From Marsupella aquatica (taxonomy: Eukaryota; Marchantiophyta), in the NCBI GenBank assembly GCA_973895155.1, contig OZ316892.1:16492001-16556000 (forward strand): DNA of 64,000 nt, written 5' to 3'. Every line of letters begins with the position of its first letter. Position 1 is the stretch's first letter. The notes under the pieces were generated by a model, which was not told the origin of the DNA, did not search any database, and saw only the letters and a program-made list of their open reading frames with translations. Shown here piece by piece: positions 1-10,841 of the stretch. The position numbers were made by a program, and so were the translations under genes.

Positions 1-1
1 G

Positions 2-1503
2 ATGAATTCTTTGAAGAAGAATTCAACTTGGCGCTTAACTGACATGCCTCGTGGGAAAACACTGGTTCCGTGTAGATGGTTGTACAAGAAGAAGCAGGAT
101 GGCACTTACAAGGCTCGCCTTGTGGCCAAAGGGTACACCCAGAAGGAGGGCTTGGACTACACGGAGATTTTCTCACCAGTTGTCAAACTCGCTACTATTC
201 GTGTTTTACTTGCGATTGTGGCATTCTATGATCTTGAGTTAGATCAGATGGATGTAATTACTGCTTTCCTGCATGGATTGCTTGATGTGGAGATTTATAT
301 GACTCAGCCTCCAGGTTTTATTGATGAGAAGACCAGACACTTGGTGTGTAAGCTCTTGCGCTCGTTATACGGATTGAAGCAGAGTCCCAGACAGTGGAAT
401 AAGCATTTTGATTCCTTCATGTTATCTCAGGGTTCACACGAAGTGAACATGATTGTTGTATTTACATGAAGGAGGTGGAGAATTACTCACGCTTTGGTTA
501 CATTGTGTTGGCATTGTACGTGGATGACATGTTGATCCTGGCTGAGAATAAGTCTGATGTTGCCCATCTGAAAGCAATGTTGAGTAAGGAGTTTTCAATG
601 AAGGACTTGGGTCATGCCAAGAAGATACTAGGGATGGAGATTCATCGTGACAGGGAGCAAAGGCAATTATGGTTGTCTTAGAGGCAGTATTTGGAGAAGG
701 TACTTGCCAAGTATGGAATGGAGAATGCAAAACCAGTTGGTACTCCATTGGCCTCCCACTTTAAACTCTCAAAGAATGATTGCCCTTCTAGTGAGAGTGA
801 TAGACTGGCGATGAAACATGTTCCCTATGATAGTGTTGTGGGTAGTTTGATGTATGCAATGACATGCACTAGACCTGACATTGCCCACGCTGTTAGCATT
901 TTGAGCAGATTTATGGCAAATCCTGGTAAGCTTCACTAGGAAGCAGTGAAGTGGGTTTTGCAGTATCTGAAAGGTACCTTAGATTGTGGGATCTTATTTG
1001 ACAGTAAAGCAAACTCTACATTAGAGTTGGAAGGTTTTGTAGATTCAGATTATGCTGGTAACTTGGATAACAGAAAGTCTACTACAGGCTATGTGTTTAT
1101 GTTGGGTGGAGGTTGTATCAGCTGGAAGTCGGCAACTCAATCTTGTGTTGCGTTGTCTACTACTGAGGGTGAGTACATGGCTGCATGTGAGGCAACCAAG
1201 GAGCTAATCTGGCTACGGAGATTGGTGAGTGATCTGGGTCTTTCACCTGAAAGACCAGTGCTGCTGTGCGACAGTCAAAGTGCTTTGCATCTGGCTAAGA
1301 ACCCTGTGTTCCATGCCAGGACAAAGTACATTGATATTCGTTATCACTTCATCCGTGAGGTGATTGAGATGAAGCAGATGTTTCTAGAGAAGGTGGCTTC
1401 AGAGGAGAATGCGGCAGACATGCTTACCAAAGTTTTACCTACCAGTAGCTTTAGTCATTGTGTGGATATTATTAATGTTAAGGCCAAACCAATGACTATG
1501 TAA
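2..1503 (+). pseudogene. copia pol fragment: reverse transcriptase and RNase H, broken
   Basis: The frame opens inside the copia reverse transcriptase (motif LVAKGYTQKEGLDY, then SLYGLKQSPRQW). It shifts frame near 430 by about one missing base and continues with the catalytic YVDD box (near 518-530). RNase H follows with the DSDYAG, STTGYVF and TEGEYMA motifs and the terminal HIR-type tail. Two in-frame stops interrupt it: TAG at 679-681, where relatives have Gln (a CAG-to-TAG change), and TAG at 937-939, where relatives have Trp. The spacing between PPGF and SLYGLKQS is normal here, unlike in the two other copia elements in this window. The copy cannot make a functional enzyme. Confidence 0.9.
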
Positions 1504-1570
1504 ATATGTTACTTAGTTACATATTGTATATCACCTGACTCATTGTGTGAACTTGAGTCAAGGTGGAGAT

Positions 1571-1870
1571 TGTTAAGAATTGACTCTAGTTCCCGACATA
1601 GTTAGCTTGGCCTTACTAGGGTTAGTTTTAACCCTAGATTACATTAGGATAAGATCCGCTTAGTTTAGGCCCACTCATCTTGGCCCCCTTGGGGGGTATA
1701 GGCTGGAGGGAGAGCACTCTCTCCCTCATTCTTCACATGTACTCTCATTTGCCATGGAGCCTTCAGGAGTTTCTCCACTCGGGGTGTCTTGTCGGTGTAG
1801 CGTCTGATTGAGTGAGTCTCTCTCTCATGTTTCCGCATTGCTGTCTAGTCCGGAACTGACGGTTCTTACA
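1571..1870 (+). repeat. 3' LTR of the first copia element
   Basis: The 300-bp segment begins TGTTAAGAA and ends TTCTTACA, so it has the TG...CA ends and short inverted termini expected of an LTR. It follows directly on a purine-rich tract (AAGGTGGAGA), the usual plus-strand primer. The 5' partner is outside the window, so age cannot be estimated. Confidence 0.8.
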
Positions 1871-1891
1871 CTTACTTGGTTATCTACCCAG

Positions 1892-2198
1892 GTCCAAATG
1901 GAATACCAGAAAGCGCTTCCAACTCAGAAGAAAAGATGCAGGTTTTGAAATGGATACACCGGAGAAACCATTTGTTTTGCCATCTTATGCTGAGAACGCT
2001 GTGAGAAAGGAGGATAGTCAAAGGACTCTGTGCTGGGAAAACAAAGGTCTCCGCCTTCGAAGAGGAGTTGACAAAAAGTTTGTTAGAAACCCGTATGTAG
2101 ACGACATTTCTAACAGCAAGTATGTCGATGATGAAGCAGTCTCTACCGACAGATCACAAAGCTCTGAATCAAAATCTCAATCAGAAACCGATAATTGA
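1892..2198 (+). CDS. terminal exon of an unrecognised gene
   Basis: An acceptor-like site (pyrimidine-containing tract ending in CCCAG at 1891) is followed by an open frame from 1893 to a TGA at 2196-2198, about 101 codons. The product is hydrophilic: a basic start (RKRFQLRRK), a middle with VDKKFVRNPYVDD, and a Ser/Gln/Glu-rich end. I do not recognise it. The copia insertion just upstream would lie in the preceding intron. The palindrome TAGCGTCGGGCGCT occurs twice within 120 bp after the stop, linking it spatially to the gene X/gene Y repeat family to the right. It may be a last exon of that family or of a host gene. Confidence 0.4.
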
Positions 2199-2218
2199 TG
2201 GATATTTTTTTCCATCTT

Positions 2219-2392
2219 TTACTAGCGTCGGGCGCTGTTATGAAAATACATGTATTTCATTCCATATGCTCATAATAAAATTCTAAAAACCACTTGTTGT
2301 CTTTAGTAGCGTCGGGCGCTGTTATCGAGATACATGTATTTCTTGTATAAAAGGTTTTAAATTGGTCTCGTCCTTTAGTAGCGCCAGGCGCT
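2219..2392. repeat. three TAGCGYYNGGCGCT palindromes, two in an 84-bp duplication
   Basis: The motif TAGCGTCGGGCGCT occurs at 2223-2236 and 2307-2320. Both are followed by GTTAT and the shared tail ATACATGTATTTC, so they form an 84-bp tandem duplication. A third version, TAGCGCCAGGCGCT, lies at 2379-2392. The same palindrome recurs near 4.9, 10.8-11.5, 35.2 and 37.1 kb. Confidence 0.75.
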
Positions 2393-2641
2393 CCCCAAAT
2401 GTGCACGTTTTTCCTCAAACCTTTAAATCATTATATTGTTCATGCGTTCTGTCGCCATCCTATCGCCATTCGTATATCGTCGTTACATTATTTAGTCGGG
2501 TCTATTTCAAAATAATTGTGTCGCAATTGGACTGTTTAGGCAACGGTCCTCTGCCCGTTGAAGCTCACATGTTACGGGTCTCCACCGATCTCCGTCCTTT
2601 GGTAGTCACTATGTCACCCTTTTGTAGTCACTAGGTCGATA

Positions 2642-2771
2642 AAGGTGCGGACATTGTCAAGCTGGTTGCGGACTTTAAGGCAAGGTGCAAATGTTGTCGA
2701 GCTGGGTGCGGACCTTAAGGCAAGGTGCGGACATTGTCGAGGTGCGTGTGGACGTTGTCAAGCTGGGTGCG
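2642..2771. repeat. 40-bp tandem repeat, about 3.2 copies
   Basis: Units start at 2642, 2682 and 2722, each opening with AAGGTGC and containing TTGTCGAGCTGGGTGCGGAC or a close variant. Because 40 is not a multiple of three, the array is unlikely to be coding, although the frame of the following exon stays open across it. Confidence 0.85.
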
Positions 2772-2776
2772 ACCAC

Positions 2777-3118
2777 ATGGAGAGGAAGGAACCAATGTCG
2801 TTGGACGAGATGCTTGCCTTCTTCAGTCCTTCCCGAGTTTGACCGGTGGAGAGCCACTTTAGCTCCTTAAAATCAGTTCGTGTCAACACTGAGACCGAGA
2901 CATCAACTTTTCGGAACCGTAATTCTCTTCCTTACGATGAGGCAATTAGTACTGGGGAGAGAAATATTCCATGGACTGACGACCGACAGACTCCACGCAA
3001 ATATGCGGATCAGTTCTCGTTTCATCAAGTCATTCCTGCTGATGGTCACTAGCCCATTGAACGTCGGGTGCAAGAGCGGTTCAGGCATGTCGACTTCCTT
3101 GATGCAAATTTTCCAGGT
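2777..3118 (+). pseudogene. gene X, first block (unrecognised protein, two stops)
   Basis: One reading frame runs through this block with two stops: TGA at 2840-2842 and TAG at 3050-3052. It carries the segment PIERRVQERFRHVDFLDANF near its end. The same segment, with Gln in place of the second stop, is present on the minus strand at 11.72-11.80 kb, which shows that the block was coding and that the TAG arose from CAG. Similarity ends at CCAG|GT near 3118, a possible splice donor. No known domain was recognised. In the second copy the matching downstream peptide follows without a gap, while here it resumes only at 4492. Confidence 0.5.
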
Positions 3119-4491
3119 GTCGTATAGTGCTAAGTATCAAAAGTGACTCTTCTCACCTAAAACCAGGGTTTTGATCCCTTTAAGAACAGATTTCAGAATG
3201 AATTGTATAACTTTTATCACTCTGAGTGATTTAGAGTCTTGAGCTCTATGTTGACTTCACTTCTCAATAAAAAAAATCGAATAAACAAACAACAAAGTAA
3301 CTGAACTTCTGATTTATGAATTAGAGAAGAAATGAGTAAGGATTTAGAGACTACAAGCTGCTACTGCCACTCCTTCAGAAAGGATTTGGGCTCAGTATAG
3401 ACATGAAATCTATCTCATAATTCATCCATCTCACTCTTCAAAACACAAAGGTTAATGATAATGGAATTCTCAATCTGATGAAGCAGAAGCTTTCTGATTG
3501 CAAATGAATGATATGATTTAAAATGCCGTCAACATGGTTTGACATCAGCGATACACAATTCAGTCAAACTCTAAACCATATTCCAGAATCAAAGCAACAG
3601 TACTAACTACTCTGAGAATCAGAATTTACTTCTCATTTATCATTAACTATTCTTGAATTGGCTAGCGAATCCCGACTCTGCAAGCAAGCCTAGCAGTGAA
3701 TTCAATACGAGTTTCAGAAATCTGCAACTGAATTCAATCACCACAGGAATCTCTTGAATTCAATCTTAACTTCAATCAATATAGCTTTACTTCCATACAA
3801 AACACTCACAGCATGCCTTGTTACAATGGAAGGAGGAGCAAACTATTCAGAAGACTCAATTCTGAATACAGTATTAACTCTATTTCTCTCTACTTCAAAT
3901 GAGCATTCTACTCTGTCTTATAAGTGCTGGAATCCTAAAATGGAGGAGATAAGAACAGTCGTGCCTTTCCAAGCTTAAAACTAAACAAGGGAGAAGCACA
4001 GCATAAGTACTTCAACAAGGGTGGTAGAATACTACTTTACTAGTAATCTACTTCAAAAACTAAGTGTTGAGCGGACGCTGCTAGAAGCGTCGGGAGAATC
4101 TGGACGCTGCTAGAAGCGTCTTAAGTAAAACCAACGGACGCTGCTCACACTGCTCACAGCGTCAATACTAGGGTGGACGCTGCTCACAGCGTCGTGTGTT
4201 GAAGCTGACGCTTTCCACAGCGTCGGTCGAAATCCTCATAGAGTCTTGGTGGCGGTCGGGCGCTGCCAAAAGCGTCATGAGGAGGTTGGACGCTTCCGCA
4301 GCATCTTGAGTAAAAGAAACGGGCGCTGGTCACAGCGTCGGGCAAAGTACACTAGGAATCGTCAGGAAAGCCGGAGATGTCAAATATTTCTATAAGTGTC
4401 CAGAACAAGTAAATGTTGGCCGGAAGGTGTCTAAAGTGTAAGTAAATCTTGTGATATGCTAAAAATAAACAAGTTTCCAGAAAAAAATTGC
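3119..4491. other. gap between the two gene X blocks: AT-rich, no gene
   Basis: This 1.37-kb stretch separates two blocks that are adjacent in the inverted copy at 11.7 kb. It is AT-rich with no convincing coding frame. It ends in an acceptor-like TTGCAG at 4491. It may be an intron that the second copy lacks, or an insertion. The hairpin cluster at 4074-4339 lies inside it. Confidence 0.4.
4074..4339. repeat. cluster of eight GACGCT...AGCGTC hairpins
   Basis: Eight short inverted repeats with the stem GACGCT/AGCGTC, or a one-mismatch variant, occur in 266 bp: 4074-4091, 4103-4120, 4137-4163, 4176-4193, 4207-4224, 4259-4276, 4289-4305 and 4322-4339. Loops are 4 to 15 bases and vary, while the stems are kept. 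The third carries a small internal duplication of its loop. No coding frame or promoter motif explains this. The stem core AGCGTC also makes up the left half of the dispersed palindrome TAGCGTCGGGCGCTA. Confidence 0.85.
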
Positions 4492-4644
4492 AGGGACACC
4501 CATACCACACCAGGCCCCGGTCAAGCTCATGCTGAGCATCGAGTTCCCTCTTCCAATTATATTCGGCTCAGGGGTTTAGGATTCAAGAGAAACTACAAGC
4601 AGGCGAGGGCGGGAGTCGATGATGACTATCAATCACAAAGCTAA
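4492..4644 (+). pseudogene. gene X, second block (C-terminal end)
   Basis: The open frame holds YIRLRGLGFKRNYKQARAG and ends QSQS before a stop at 4642-4644. The minus-strand copy at 11.6-11.7 kb has YVRLRGVGFKQNHRRARAS, also ending QSQS. The basic, Arg-rich tail is conserved at protein level, so the segment was once translated. The reading frame does not join cleanly to the first block by simple splicing, so an indel has occurred near the junction. Function unknown. Confidence 0.45.
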
Positions 4645-4713
4645 AGGTGTTCCAATCGCAGGCGCTTAGGTAATTTTGGAGTGAATCCCTATGGCGATTA
4701 GGTTTCTAGGCAG

Positions 4714-5092
4714 CGAGATTTAAGCTAGCACCGAGCGCTACTAAAGCTTGATGCTTTCTATCTCCTTTTTTCAGTACTGAATGTTTTGTTAGGATTTGGT
4801 AATCTGGGTAATATGTTTTTGCCCATTTTGATACTTAGGAAATGCTTTTTGGATCGACCCATTTTCCTCTCCATGGCCTTACACATGGAAGGGCGGGATT
4901 TGTAGTTTTAAGCTAGCGTCGGGCGCTACTTATACTCATTGCTTTCCGTCGCCCATGTAATCTTGGTGATATGTTTTCGCCCATTTTTTAAGTAAATGAA
5001 TTTTGGATCAGGTCAATCTCCAATGTCTGGTTTTCCTCTCGATGGCGTTAGACATGGATTTCGGGATTTTGAGGTTTAAGCTAGCAACGAGA
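4714..5092. repeat. about 180-bp tandem repeats headed by AGCTAGC..GCGCT
   Basis: Units begin with TTTAAGCTAGC near 4714, 4906 and 5083. The first two run on to AGCGCTACT or GGGCGCTACT, while the third is incomplete. Each full unit continues with a matching ATATGTTTT(T/C)GCCCATTTT segment, then TTTTGGATC and an ACATGGA box. The minus-strand copy at 11.0-11.5 kb carries homologous units. The repeats follow gene X and separate it from the opposing gene Y exon. Confidence 0.7.
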
Positions 5093-5396
5093 TCCGGATA
5101 TTGTTGTTGTATGACCCTGCCTCTGTTGATTTGAATTGCCTCATTTTCAGCCGCTCATTGTCTTCTCGATTGAGGTTACGTAGATTTTTGTTGACTTTTT
5201 CCGTCTTCTATGAAACCCTACAACCTTTCCATTCGCTTCATTGATACCAGGTGGGTGCTGGTAATCATCGCAAATTTGGGTCGGTCTACCCGATGGGATA
5301 TTTACTCTAGAATGAGACGGTTTTAATGAAAATGACTCAAATGGGCTTTAATTTTGATTGTTTGTAATCCTTTTTTTGGTCCGATGTTTTCGGTTT

Positions 5397-5633
5397 TTAC
5401 CTCCAATTCTCCTGGTAACAGTAACTGTTTCCCGTTACTATTTCTTGGTTCCTCTCTTTTGTAAATACCCCCACACATCTAGTGCACTCACAAAGTCTTT
5501 GGGGTGGACCACGAGGACCGATAACCTTGGGCTGAGGAGGAGGGGGTATATCGTCATCGGAGGAGTACTCACTACTGGATAGTTCAAAGGAAGAGGACAT
5601 ATCCACTGCCACATTACATTGCATGTAGGGCAT
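5397..5633 (-). pseudogene. gene Y exon with CxxC-GVFT motif, copy 1
   Basis: The minus-strand frame has a Ser/Asp-rich acidic stretch, a PPPPQP proline run, then CECTRCVGVFTKERNQE and NSYCYQENW. The plus-strand frame at 10594-10809 has CPVCQGVFTNDRNQE and NSYCYQEKW. Two cysteine pairs, GVFT and RNQE are kept while flanking bases diverge, so this is a conserved protein segment, possibly a small zinc-binding module. It is not recognised as a named domain. It lies opposite in strand to gene X, on the far side of the 180-bp repeats, in both copies. Confidence 0.45.
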
Positions 5634-5639
5634 GATTAG

Positions 5640-6370
5640 GAAAAATTAGGCCATAAACCAATTTTCCAAAAAATGAACTCAAAAAACAATTAGGTAGGTT
5701 TATACATGGGTTTTATTACCCTTTTATATTTGTTAGCATGAAACCCAAATTAAGGTGACTGTCATGCAAGAAAAAACCACATTATAACCTTTAGGAAAAT
5801 TGTAATACCCTATGTCCTAAGTGAGGTTAGACAATTACCTGAATGAGACTCGGGCTCAACAGTGCCTATAGGTCACGTGGCTTTTGGAACATTCGCCACA
5901 TCTAGAATAGTCCGAGGAAAATACTGGAAACAAAATGTACATTTGGATAGTAATTAGGAGCCATCAAGTTGTGGAATCTTAGACATTTACCCATATATAT
6001 TATGGCACAACAAAGAAGGGCAAGCATAAAAAATCTGTACTAACACTAGTAGAAACCGGGGCAATTTAGACCAAACCTTATAGGACTAAGGCCACTAAGT
6101 CCTTTTTTGCAACTTCAAATGACTCGAAACCATTGCACCGGTTCACATGAACACTACAAAAGACTGTGAGTGCTTTTTGGTTTAGGATAAGACTATCAAA
6201 AGTTTCCATGTACCCTAGTTTGTGAAAGGGTGAACACTCTCGCACATGATGGTTGTAGGGTTTAGTTGTCAGCTTTAATTTGATAATGGGCATATGAGGG
6301 GTTTACGTCCCGCTATATTGAACACGTACAAACTCAGTAAATATCTAAATGCCCTAATGTCTCATAATTA
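5640..6370. other. no gene seen
   Basis: AT-rich sequence without a supported gene. A CACTAGTAGAAACCGGGG string at 6044 resembles the left terminus of a CACTA transposon, preceded by TAA, but no matching right end was found. Confidence 0.4.
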
Positions 6371-6382
6371 TACTCCATAGTG

Positions 6383-6640
6383 GGTTTAGGGGGGTTTACG
6401 TCTCAAGGGTGGGCCGGTTATATGTGAAGGGTGTGGGGGGTCACCACTAAAGGGGGTTTAGGGGGGTTTATATGTCAAGGGTGGGCCAGTTAGGTCTCAA
6501 GGGGGTGGGGGTCAGTAAAAGGGATTTATATCTCAAGGGTGTGCCGGTTATATGTCAAGGGTGTGGGGGGTCACTAAATGGGGTTTAGGGGGGTTTATAT
6601 GTCAAGGGTGGGGGGGTTACATCTTCATGGGGTGAGGGGC
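6383..6640. repeat. G-rich minisatellite, unit about 70-75 bp, about 3.5 copies
   Basis: Units repeat the series GGTTTAGGGGGGTTTA, TATGTCAAGGGTG, GGCCGGTTA and GTGGGGGGTCA. The plus strand has many runs of three to seven G separated by short TTTA spacers, so it could form G-quadruplexes and partly resembles plant telomere sequence. Units have diverged and no coding frame is kept. Confidence 0.85.
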
Positions 6641-6834
6641 TTATGCTTCAGATTTAGAGTCGTTGTGGTCAACTTCACACCCAACGGTAAGGGCCTTCTT
6701 ACCCTAATCAAGTTTAAGGGCGTGGGTTAACGCTTAACTTGTGGGCACAGGAGAATCTCATTGATTACTTGGTGGCCTAAGCAAGGGGGTGGGGTCTTGG
6801 GTCGGGCGTTCGGGGTTTTCCAAAGGGTGTTGGG

Positions 6835-6981
6835 CTTCACCAACATCCCGTTCTATTCAAGTTTTCCAAGCCAAGAACCGGGGTGCACGCATACCCAAGA
6901 TTTTTGGGCTAGCATGATTTTCAATTCACAGCTGGCTCTACTTCACCAGCATCCCGCTTTATTGAAGTTTTCCAAGCCAAG
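6835..6981. repeat. 41-bp direct repeat pair, 106 bp apart
   Basis: The segments 6835-6875 and 6941-6981 both read CTTCACCA.CATCCCG and end AGTTTTCCAAGCCAAG, with few mismatches. No gene was identified in 6.64-7.86 kb beyond this duplication. Confidence 0.7.
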
Positions 6982-7859
6982 AGAAATCAGTAACATACCC
7001 AAGATGGCCATGCAGTAACACTTTGTAGTGGTGTCTCACTGTGGGTGACACTCAACGCCTCACTCAAATGGTAAGGCTGAGTGGCTCCCCTTAATGACTT
7101 AAGTCCCCTAATTTGGTAAAGAGGCACTAAACTTCACTTTGGGAGTGACTTTGGAGTGTTCGGGCCATTGTCATTGGACTTAGAACGTGAGGGGTCCAAG
7201 GTTGGGGGCTTTACATAGGGTTTTCCTTTTTCGTGTTGCCCACTTTTGTGACGATTGCAGACTTCCCTTCCCGTGTGTAATATGCTGGTAGGGCAAAGAA
7301 GGTTGTGGCTGCGAAAGGGCAATGTGCAGCGCAATGGCAACATTGTTGAGGGCACTCCTGAGTGCTTAGGTTTTCAGTGAGTTGCAGTCCAGGAGGAGCT
7401 GTGATCTGGGGACTGAGGCGTTGAGGGTTTAGCTGAGGGGAGGAGCTATGATCTAGGAAGGTGTTGCGGTGCTGAGGTCTATTGTAAGCTGAGGGGAGGA
7501 GCTTTGTGCCATTGCGGTTGCGGAGGTTGCTTTGCGCGATTGCTTTTTCACCAACCAAAGCTTGTGTGGTCGGACAGTGGTGGGAGTTTGGTGGGAGGAG
7601 AGCTAAGGTTCCAAGTTTAGGTGTTCACGTGAGGGAGACCTTGAGGTTGGAGGTGGTCTGCGATTGACAAGAAGGTTGACATTCCCTCCCGCTGCGGATT
7701 GGTTCTTCATTCAGATGATTCCTATTGCTGCCTCCCACCGCCATTGCCGATTGCCGCTATCATTGTTGATTGCTTGCTTGCTTGCGACTGCCTTTGATAG
7801 TTGCCACTGCCTTTGCTTGTCACTGCCTTTTGTATTGTCACATCGGAGTGGGGATTTTG

Positions 7860-9005
7860 GTAATGGTAATGGTAATGTATTATAAGCTCCGGGACCATGA
7901 AAGTCAAAGGAGCTGCCACAAAAAGTAAAGTACAATGCAATCAAAGAAAAGAGCAACCAAAAGAGATTGCTCAGAAGAGGACAACTATGTCCTCAAAGAA
8001 ACTATGGACCTAGAGATCCTTGAAAGATTTTCCAAACCTATTCTCCTTTCCCTATCCACCGCAAAGATATATCTTCCAAGTTGCTGAGGGGGCAGACCAA
8101 ACAATGCATACAAATCTTTCACCAAGATTTGAGATGCCATCCTAACCCCCTCATAAAACTTGCAAGCAATGAATACATGATATTCATTCTCTATACTAGA
8201 GCTATCACATAGTTGACAAACCCTCTTTTTCCTGTCAATATCCTTCCATCTCCCTTGTTCTACTTCAAGGTGGTGTGAGCTTAGTCTATACTGAGCAATA
8301 AGTTGTCTAAGTTGTACTGAGATAGTGCTAGATAAGTATTCTTGTTCTCGATATTTCTTCATGGGGTTCACATCTCTCATGTAGTATTGCTGCCGTGGGC
8401 TAGGTTCATGCCAAAGTTTGTGCAAAGCTTTTTGCTCAAGTTTTGCTCTTAGCTTGGTTGGGTGTGTTGGCCATTCATGTTCAGGAAAATCCCAAGCATG
8501 GGCCCACTTGCACACATCTGCATACCACCCTTTAGCTGAAGATGAGCGCAAGGCATGAAAAGGAAATCTGTTTTCTTCCAACTCTCTTACACGCATGATG
8601 TATTTGAGTGTGTGGAAGAGTGCCTCCACCTCCAAAGGAAACAAGCCTGCCTCTGCAAGTGTAAGTGTATATGGGGTTTGTGACTTGATCCCAAGCTCCA
8701 TCTCAAGAAATAGCTTTTGCAGCCCCTCAATCTGTTGCCACCCAGATTTAGACACACCTGCTCCCCAAATTGGTGCTCCATAAAGAATGACTGGTTTCAC
8801 CAAAGCTCCAAAGAGATGTTTCCTTAACCTCCAAGTGTGTAGACCAGCTCTTTTGCATTTGTTCATGAATGCATAAAAAGCTCTGTACCCATTGGCAGCC
8901 CTAGATTTTACACATGAGGCCCAACTCAAGTTTTGAGAGAACTCCACCCCAAGGTATTTGTAGGTCCTCACAAATTCCACCAGATTCCCTTGGAAGTAGA
9001 GCTCT
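7860..9005 (-). mobile_element. 5'-truncated LINE retrotransposon
   Basis: A minus-strand reverse-transcriptase C-terminal region is followed by about 120 bp of 3' UTR and a tail of repeated ATTACC units (plus strand GGTAAT, 7859-7877). The 8-bp string GGATTTTG flanks both sides (7852-7859 and 9006-9013) and is a probable target-site duplication. The truncated 5' end and simple-repeat tail are typical of LINE insertion by target-primed reverse transcription. Confidence 0.75.
7985..8985 (-). pseudogene. LINE ORF2 C-terminal part (reverse transcriptase tail, zinc knuckle)
   Basis: The open frame of about 331 codons begins just after the reverse-transcriptase palm, with TYKYLGVEFSQNLSW, then LVKPVILYGAPIWG and the WQQIEGLQKLFL region, all typical of the segment after the YADD box in plant LINEs. 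Near the C-terminus is a CxxC...H....C cluster (VCQLCDSSSIENEYHVFIAC), matching the zf-RVT-type finger. The endonuclease and catalytic RT core are missing because of 5' truncation, so the copy is dead on arrival, yet its frame is fully open, which suggests a fairly recent insertion. Confidence 0.8.
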
Positions 9006-9013
9006 GGATTTTG

Positions 9014-10490
9014 TCGTGATTTTCTTGGGGATTTCTGCTAAATTGCTCTGGCTTTCTTCTCAGAGGTAAGCTACTCCGGACTATCACTTAGCGAGTTGGT
9101 CGCGCTACTGGAAGTACTACCACTTTTACTATACCGCCAACCTCAGTGCTTTTTATAGAATGCTTTGTTGTTCTTCTACTCGGCATGGCATCATCCTGAT
9201 TGCCCGTCGCGTTGTGACCAGCAATGGAAAGCGTAGACTATCTCCCTTTGCTAGTCAAAAGGCTGCGAGGTCTGATTTATGTCTTGCTGGAGTTTTGTTC
9301 CTCTCTGTGCTTTGTTGTGTCAGCTTTGTTTGTTGTGATCTGTCTTACCCTATTGAGTACTAGTGAAGCACTCTGTGATCCGACTTCATTCCCTACAAAT
9401 AAATGGACACGACACTGTCTTGCTGGAGTTTTGGTGGTCTAGCTCCGTGCTTTGTTTGCTGTGATCGGTCTTACCCTATTGACTACTAGTTTTGCACCCT
9501 GTGATTTTCTCTGTCTCTATCCTCTGCATTCAGCTTGCCGGTGGGTTTTGTTATGATTTGATTGGGTGATTGTTTTGGAGTTGTAGCCGTGGTCAAACGC
9601 ACATCTATTAAAAACAAGTTCATGGAGCTCAGGTTGCTGCTGTATATAAAGTGCAACAGGATCTAGATCTGCTTGCAGTCCCAACAAATCATACATGCTA
9701 CAATCACAGGATAGGACTTTAATAAGTCTTCATAGTTTCTCATTTTTGTAGAATCTAAGATGTTGCTGGCCCAGGAGATGAGTTTCCTTAAGAGTCAAGG
9801 ACATTAGCAATGTGGGCCATGTAATACAGTTGAGAATGATGGCAAGTATAATTTGTTAATGGGTCCAATGCCATGTTTGTGAGCTATTGAGTTGGATAGG
9901 AGAAAATTACCAAAACATTGTCACAACTGCTTCCAGAACAATCATTCGTGGTTAGACTAAGCTTGGCTGAACACCCCTTGCTTGCATGGGGCGGACACAA
10001 TGCAAAATAGGTTGTCATGGAGTTGTCGAATGGATCTTCAATTTTCATGAGAAATGTCTTGGGTTTCCGTCCTATGTGTAGATTTCAGAATTAGAACGAA
10101 ACTACTATTAAGAATACTGTACTTAGCGATTCTTCTTTTCCTGTGAAGACATTGCCGCAAATGTTTCCTTGAGTTCCTGTCATACCAGTGTTTCCCATGC
10201 CATTTTCAGCAACTACTGACGGAGTTGGCATCGTAAGTTTAAATGTATAGCTCTCATTACTTCAATCCAAAATTCTATGTAAAAAGACATGCTAGCCTTT
10301 GTGCTTAATTGCTATGTAGCATCTGACTGCTTAAGTTGCACTACTTAAATACGTCAGACGGGGAGACAAGAGGGAGCGAGTTGTTGATTTGCGCCTTACA
10401 TGACACCGCCCAACATTCACCTGCTACAAGGACTCATCTTGGTGCGCTTTGAGAATCTCCGTGTTGCAAGGTGAGAGTTGTCGTGAGGTG
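9014..10490. other. no gene seen; about 100-bp imperfect duplication at 9281-9511
   Basis: Two segments starting GTCTTGCTGGAGTTTTG (9281 and 9417) continue through TTACCCTATTGA.TACTAGT to a CTGTGAT end, so a block of about 100 bp was duplicated with divergence. The rest of this stretch shows no supported coding region. Confidence 0.55.
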
Positions 10491-10593
10491 ATCATCTCCA
10501 GCGTAGTATGGGCTTGGGATTTATATATATGATTCCTGCTTCCAGCAGATAGGCAATTTCTTCCAAGCTCTTTGGTGCAGACGTCTTTGTGGA

Positions 10594-10809
10594 ATGCAAT
10601 GCCCTGTATGCCAGGGGGTATTTACAAATGACAGGAACCAGGAAACAGTAACAGCAAATAGTTACTGTTACCAGGAGAAATGGAAAAAACAACATGTGAT
10701 TGAGCTCCATTATTTGATCAAGAAGTTAAAAAAAACACCATCAATAAACCCCATTTTCAGTCGTTTTCAATACCACCATCCAATTGTGAAGGAAAGTAGG
10801 GGCCATTAG
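10594..10809 (+). pseudogene. gene Y exon with CxxC-GVFT motif, copy 2
   Basis: This is the plus-strand counterpart of the exon at 5397-5633. It has CPVCQGVFTNDRNQE, NSYCYQEKW and then a Lys-rich tail to a stop at 10807-10809. The flanking palindrome repeats and the opposing gene X copy (11.6-11.8 kb) are in the same order as in the left copy, but the whole block is inverted. Product and function are unknown. Confidence 0.45.
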
Positions 10810-10841
10810 AACAAAGGTGTTGCCAAAAACCAAAGATTACC

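Larger units (their letters stand above)
1..1870 (+). mobile_element. Ty1/copia LTR retrotransposon, 3' half (cut by window edge)
   Basis: This is the 3' part of a copia element: reverse transcriptase and RNase H coding sequence (2-1503), a short untranslated stretch, a purine-rich tract just before position 1571, and a 3' LTR ending at 1870. The 5' LTR, gag, protease and integrase would lie left of the window. The element appears to sit in an intron of a host-like gene, because a splice-acceptor-like site and an open exon follow 20 bp after the LTR. The target-site duplication cannot be checked without the left end. Confidence 0.9.

Noticed and set aside
7134-7558. Two minus-strand frames of 73 and 115 codons
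   Set aside because: They overlap in different frames, lack recognisable motifs and have no second copy to show protein-level conservation.
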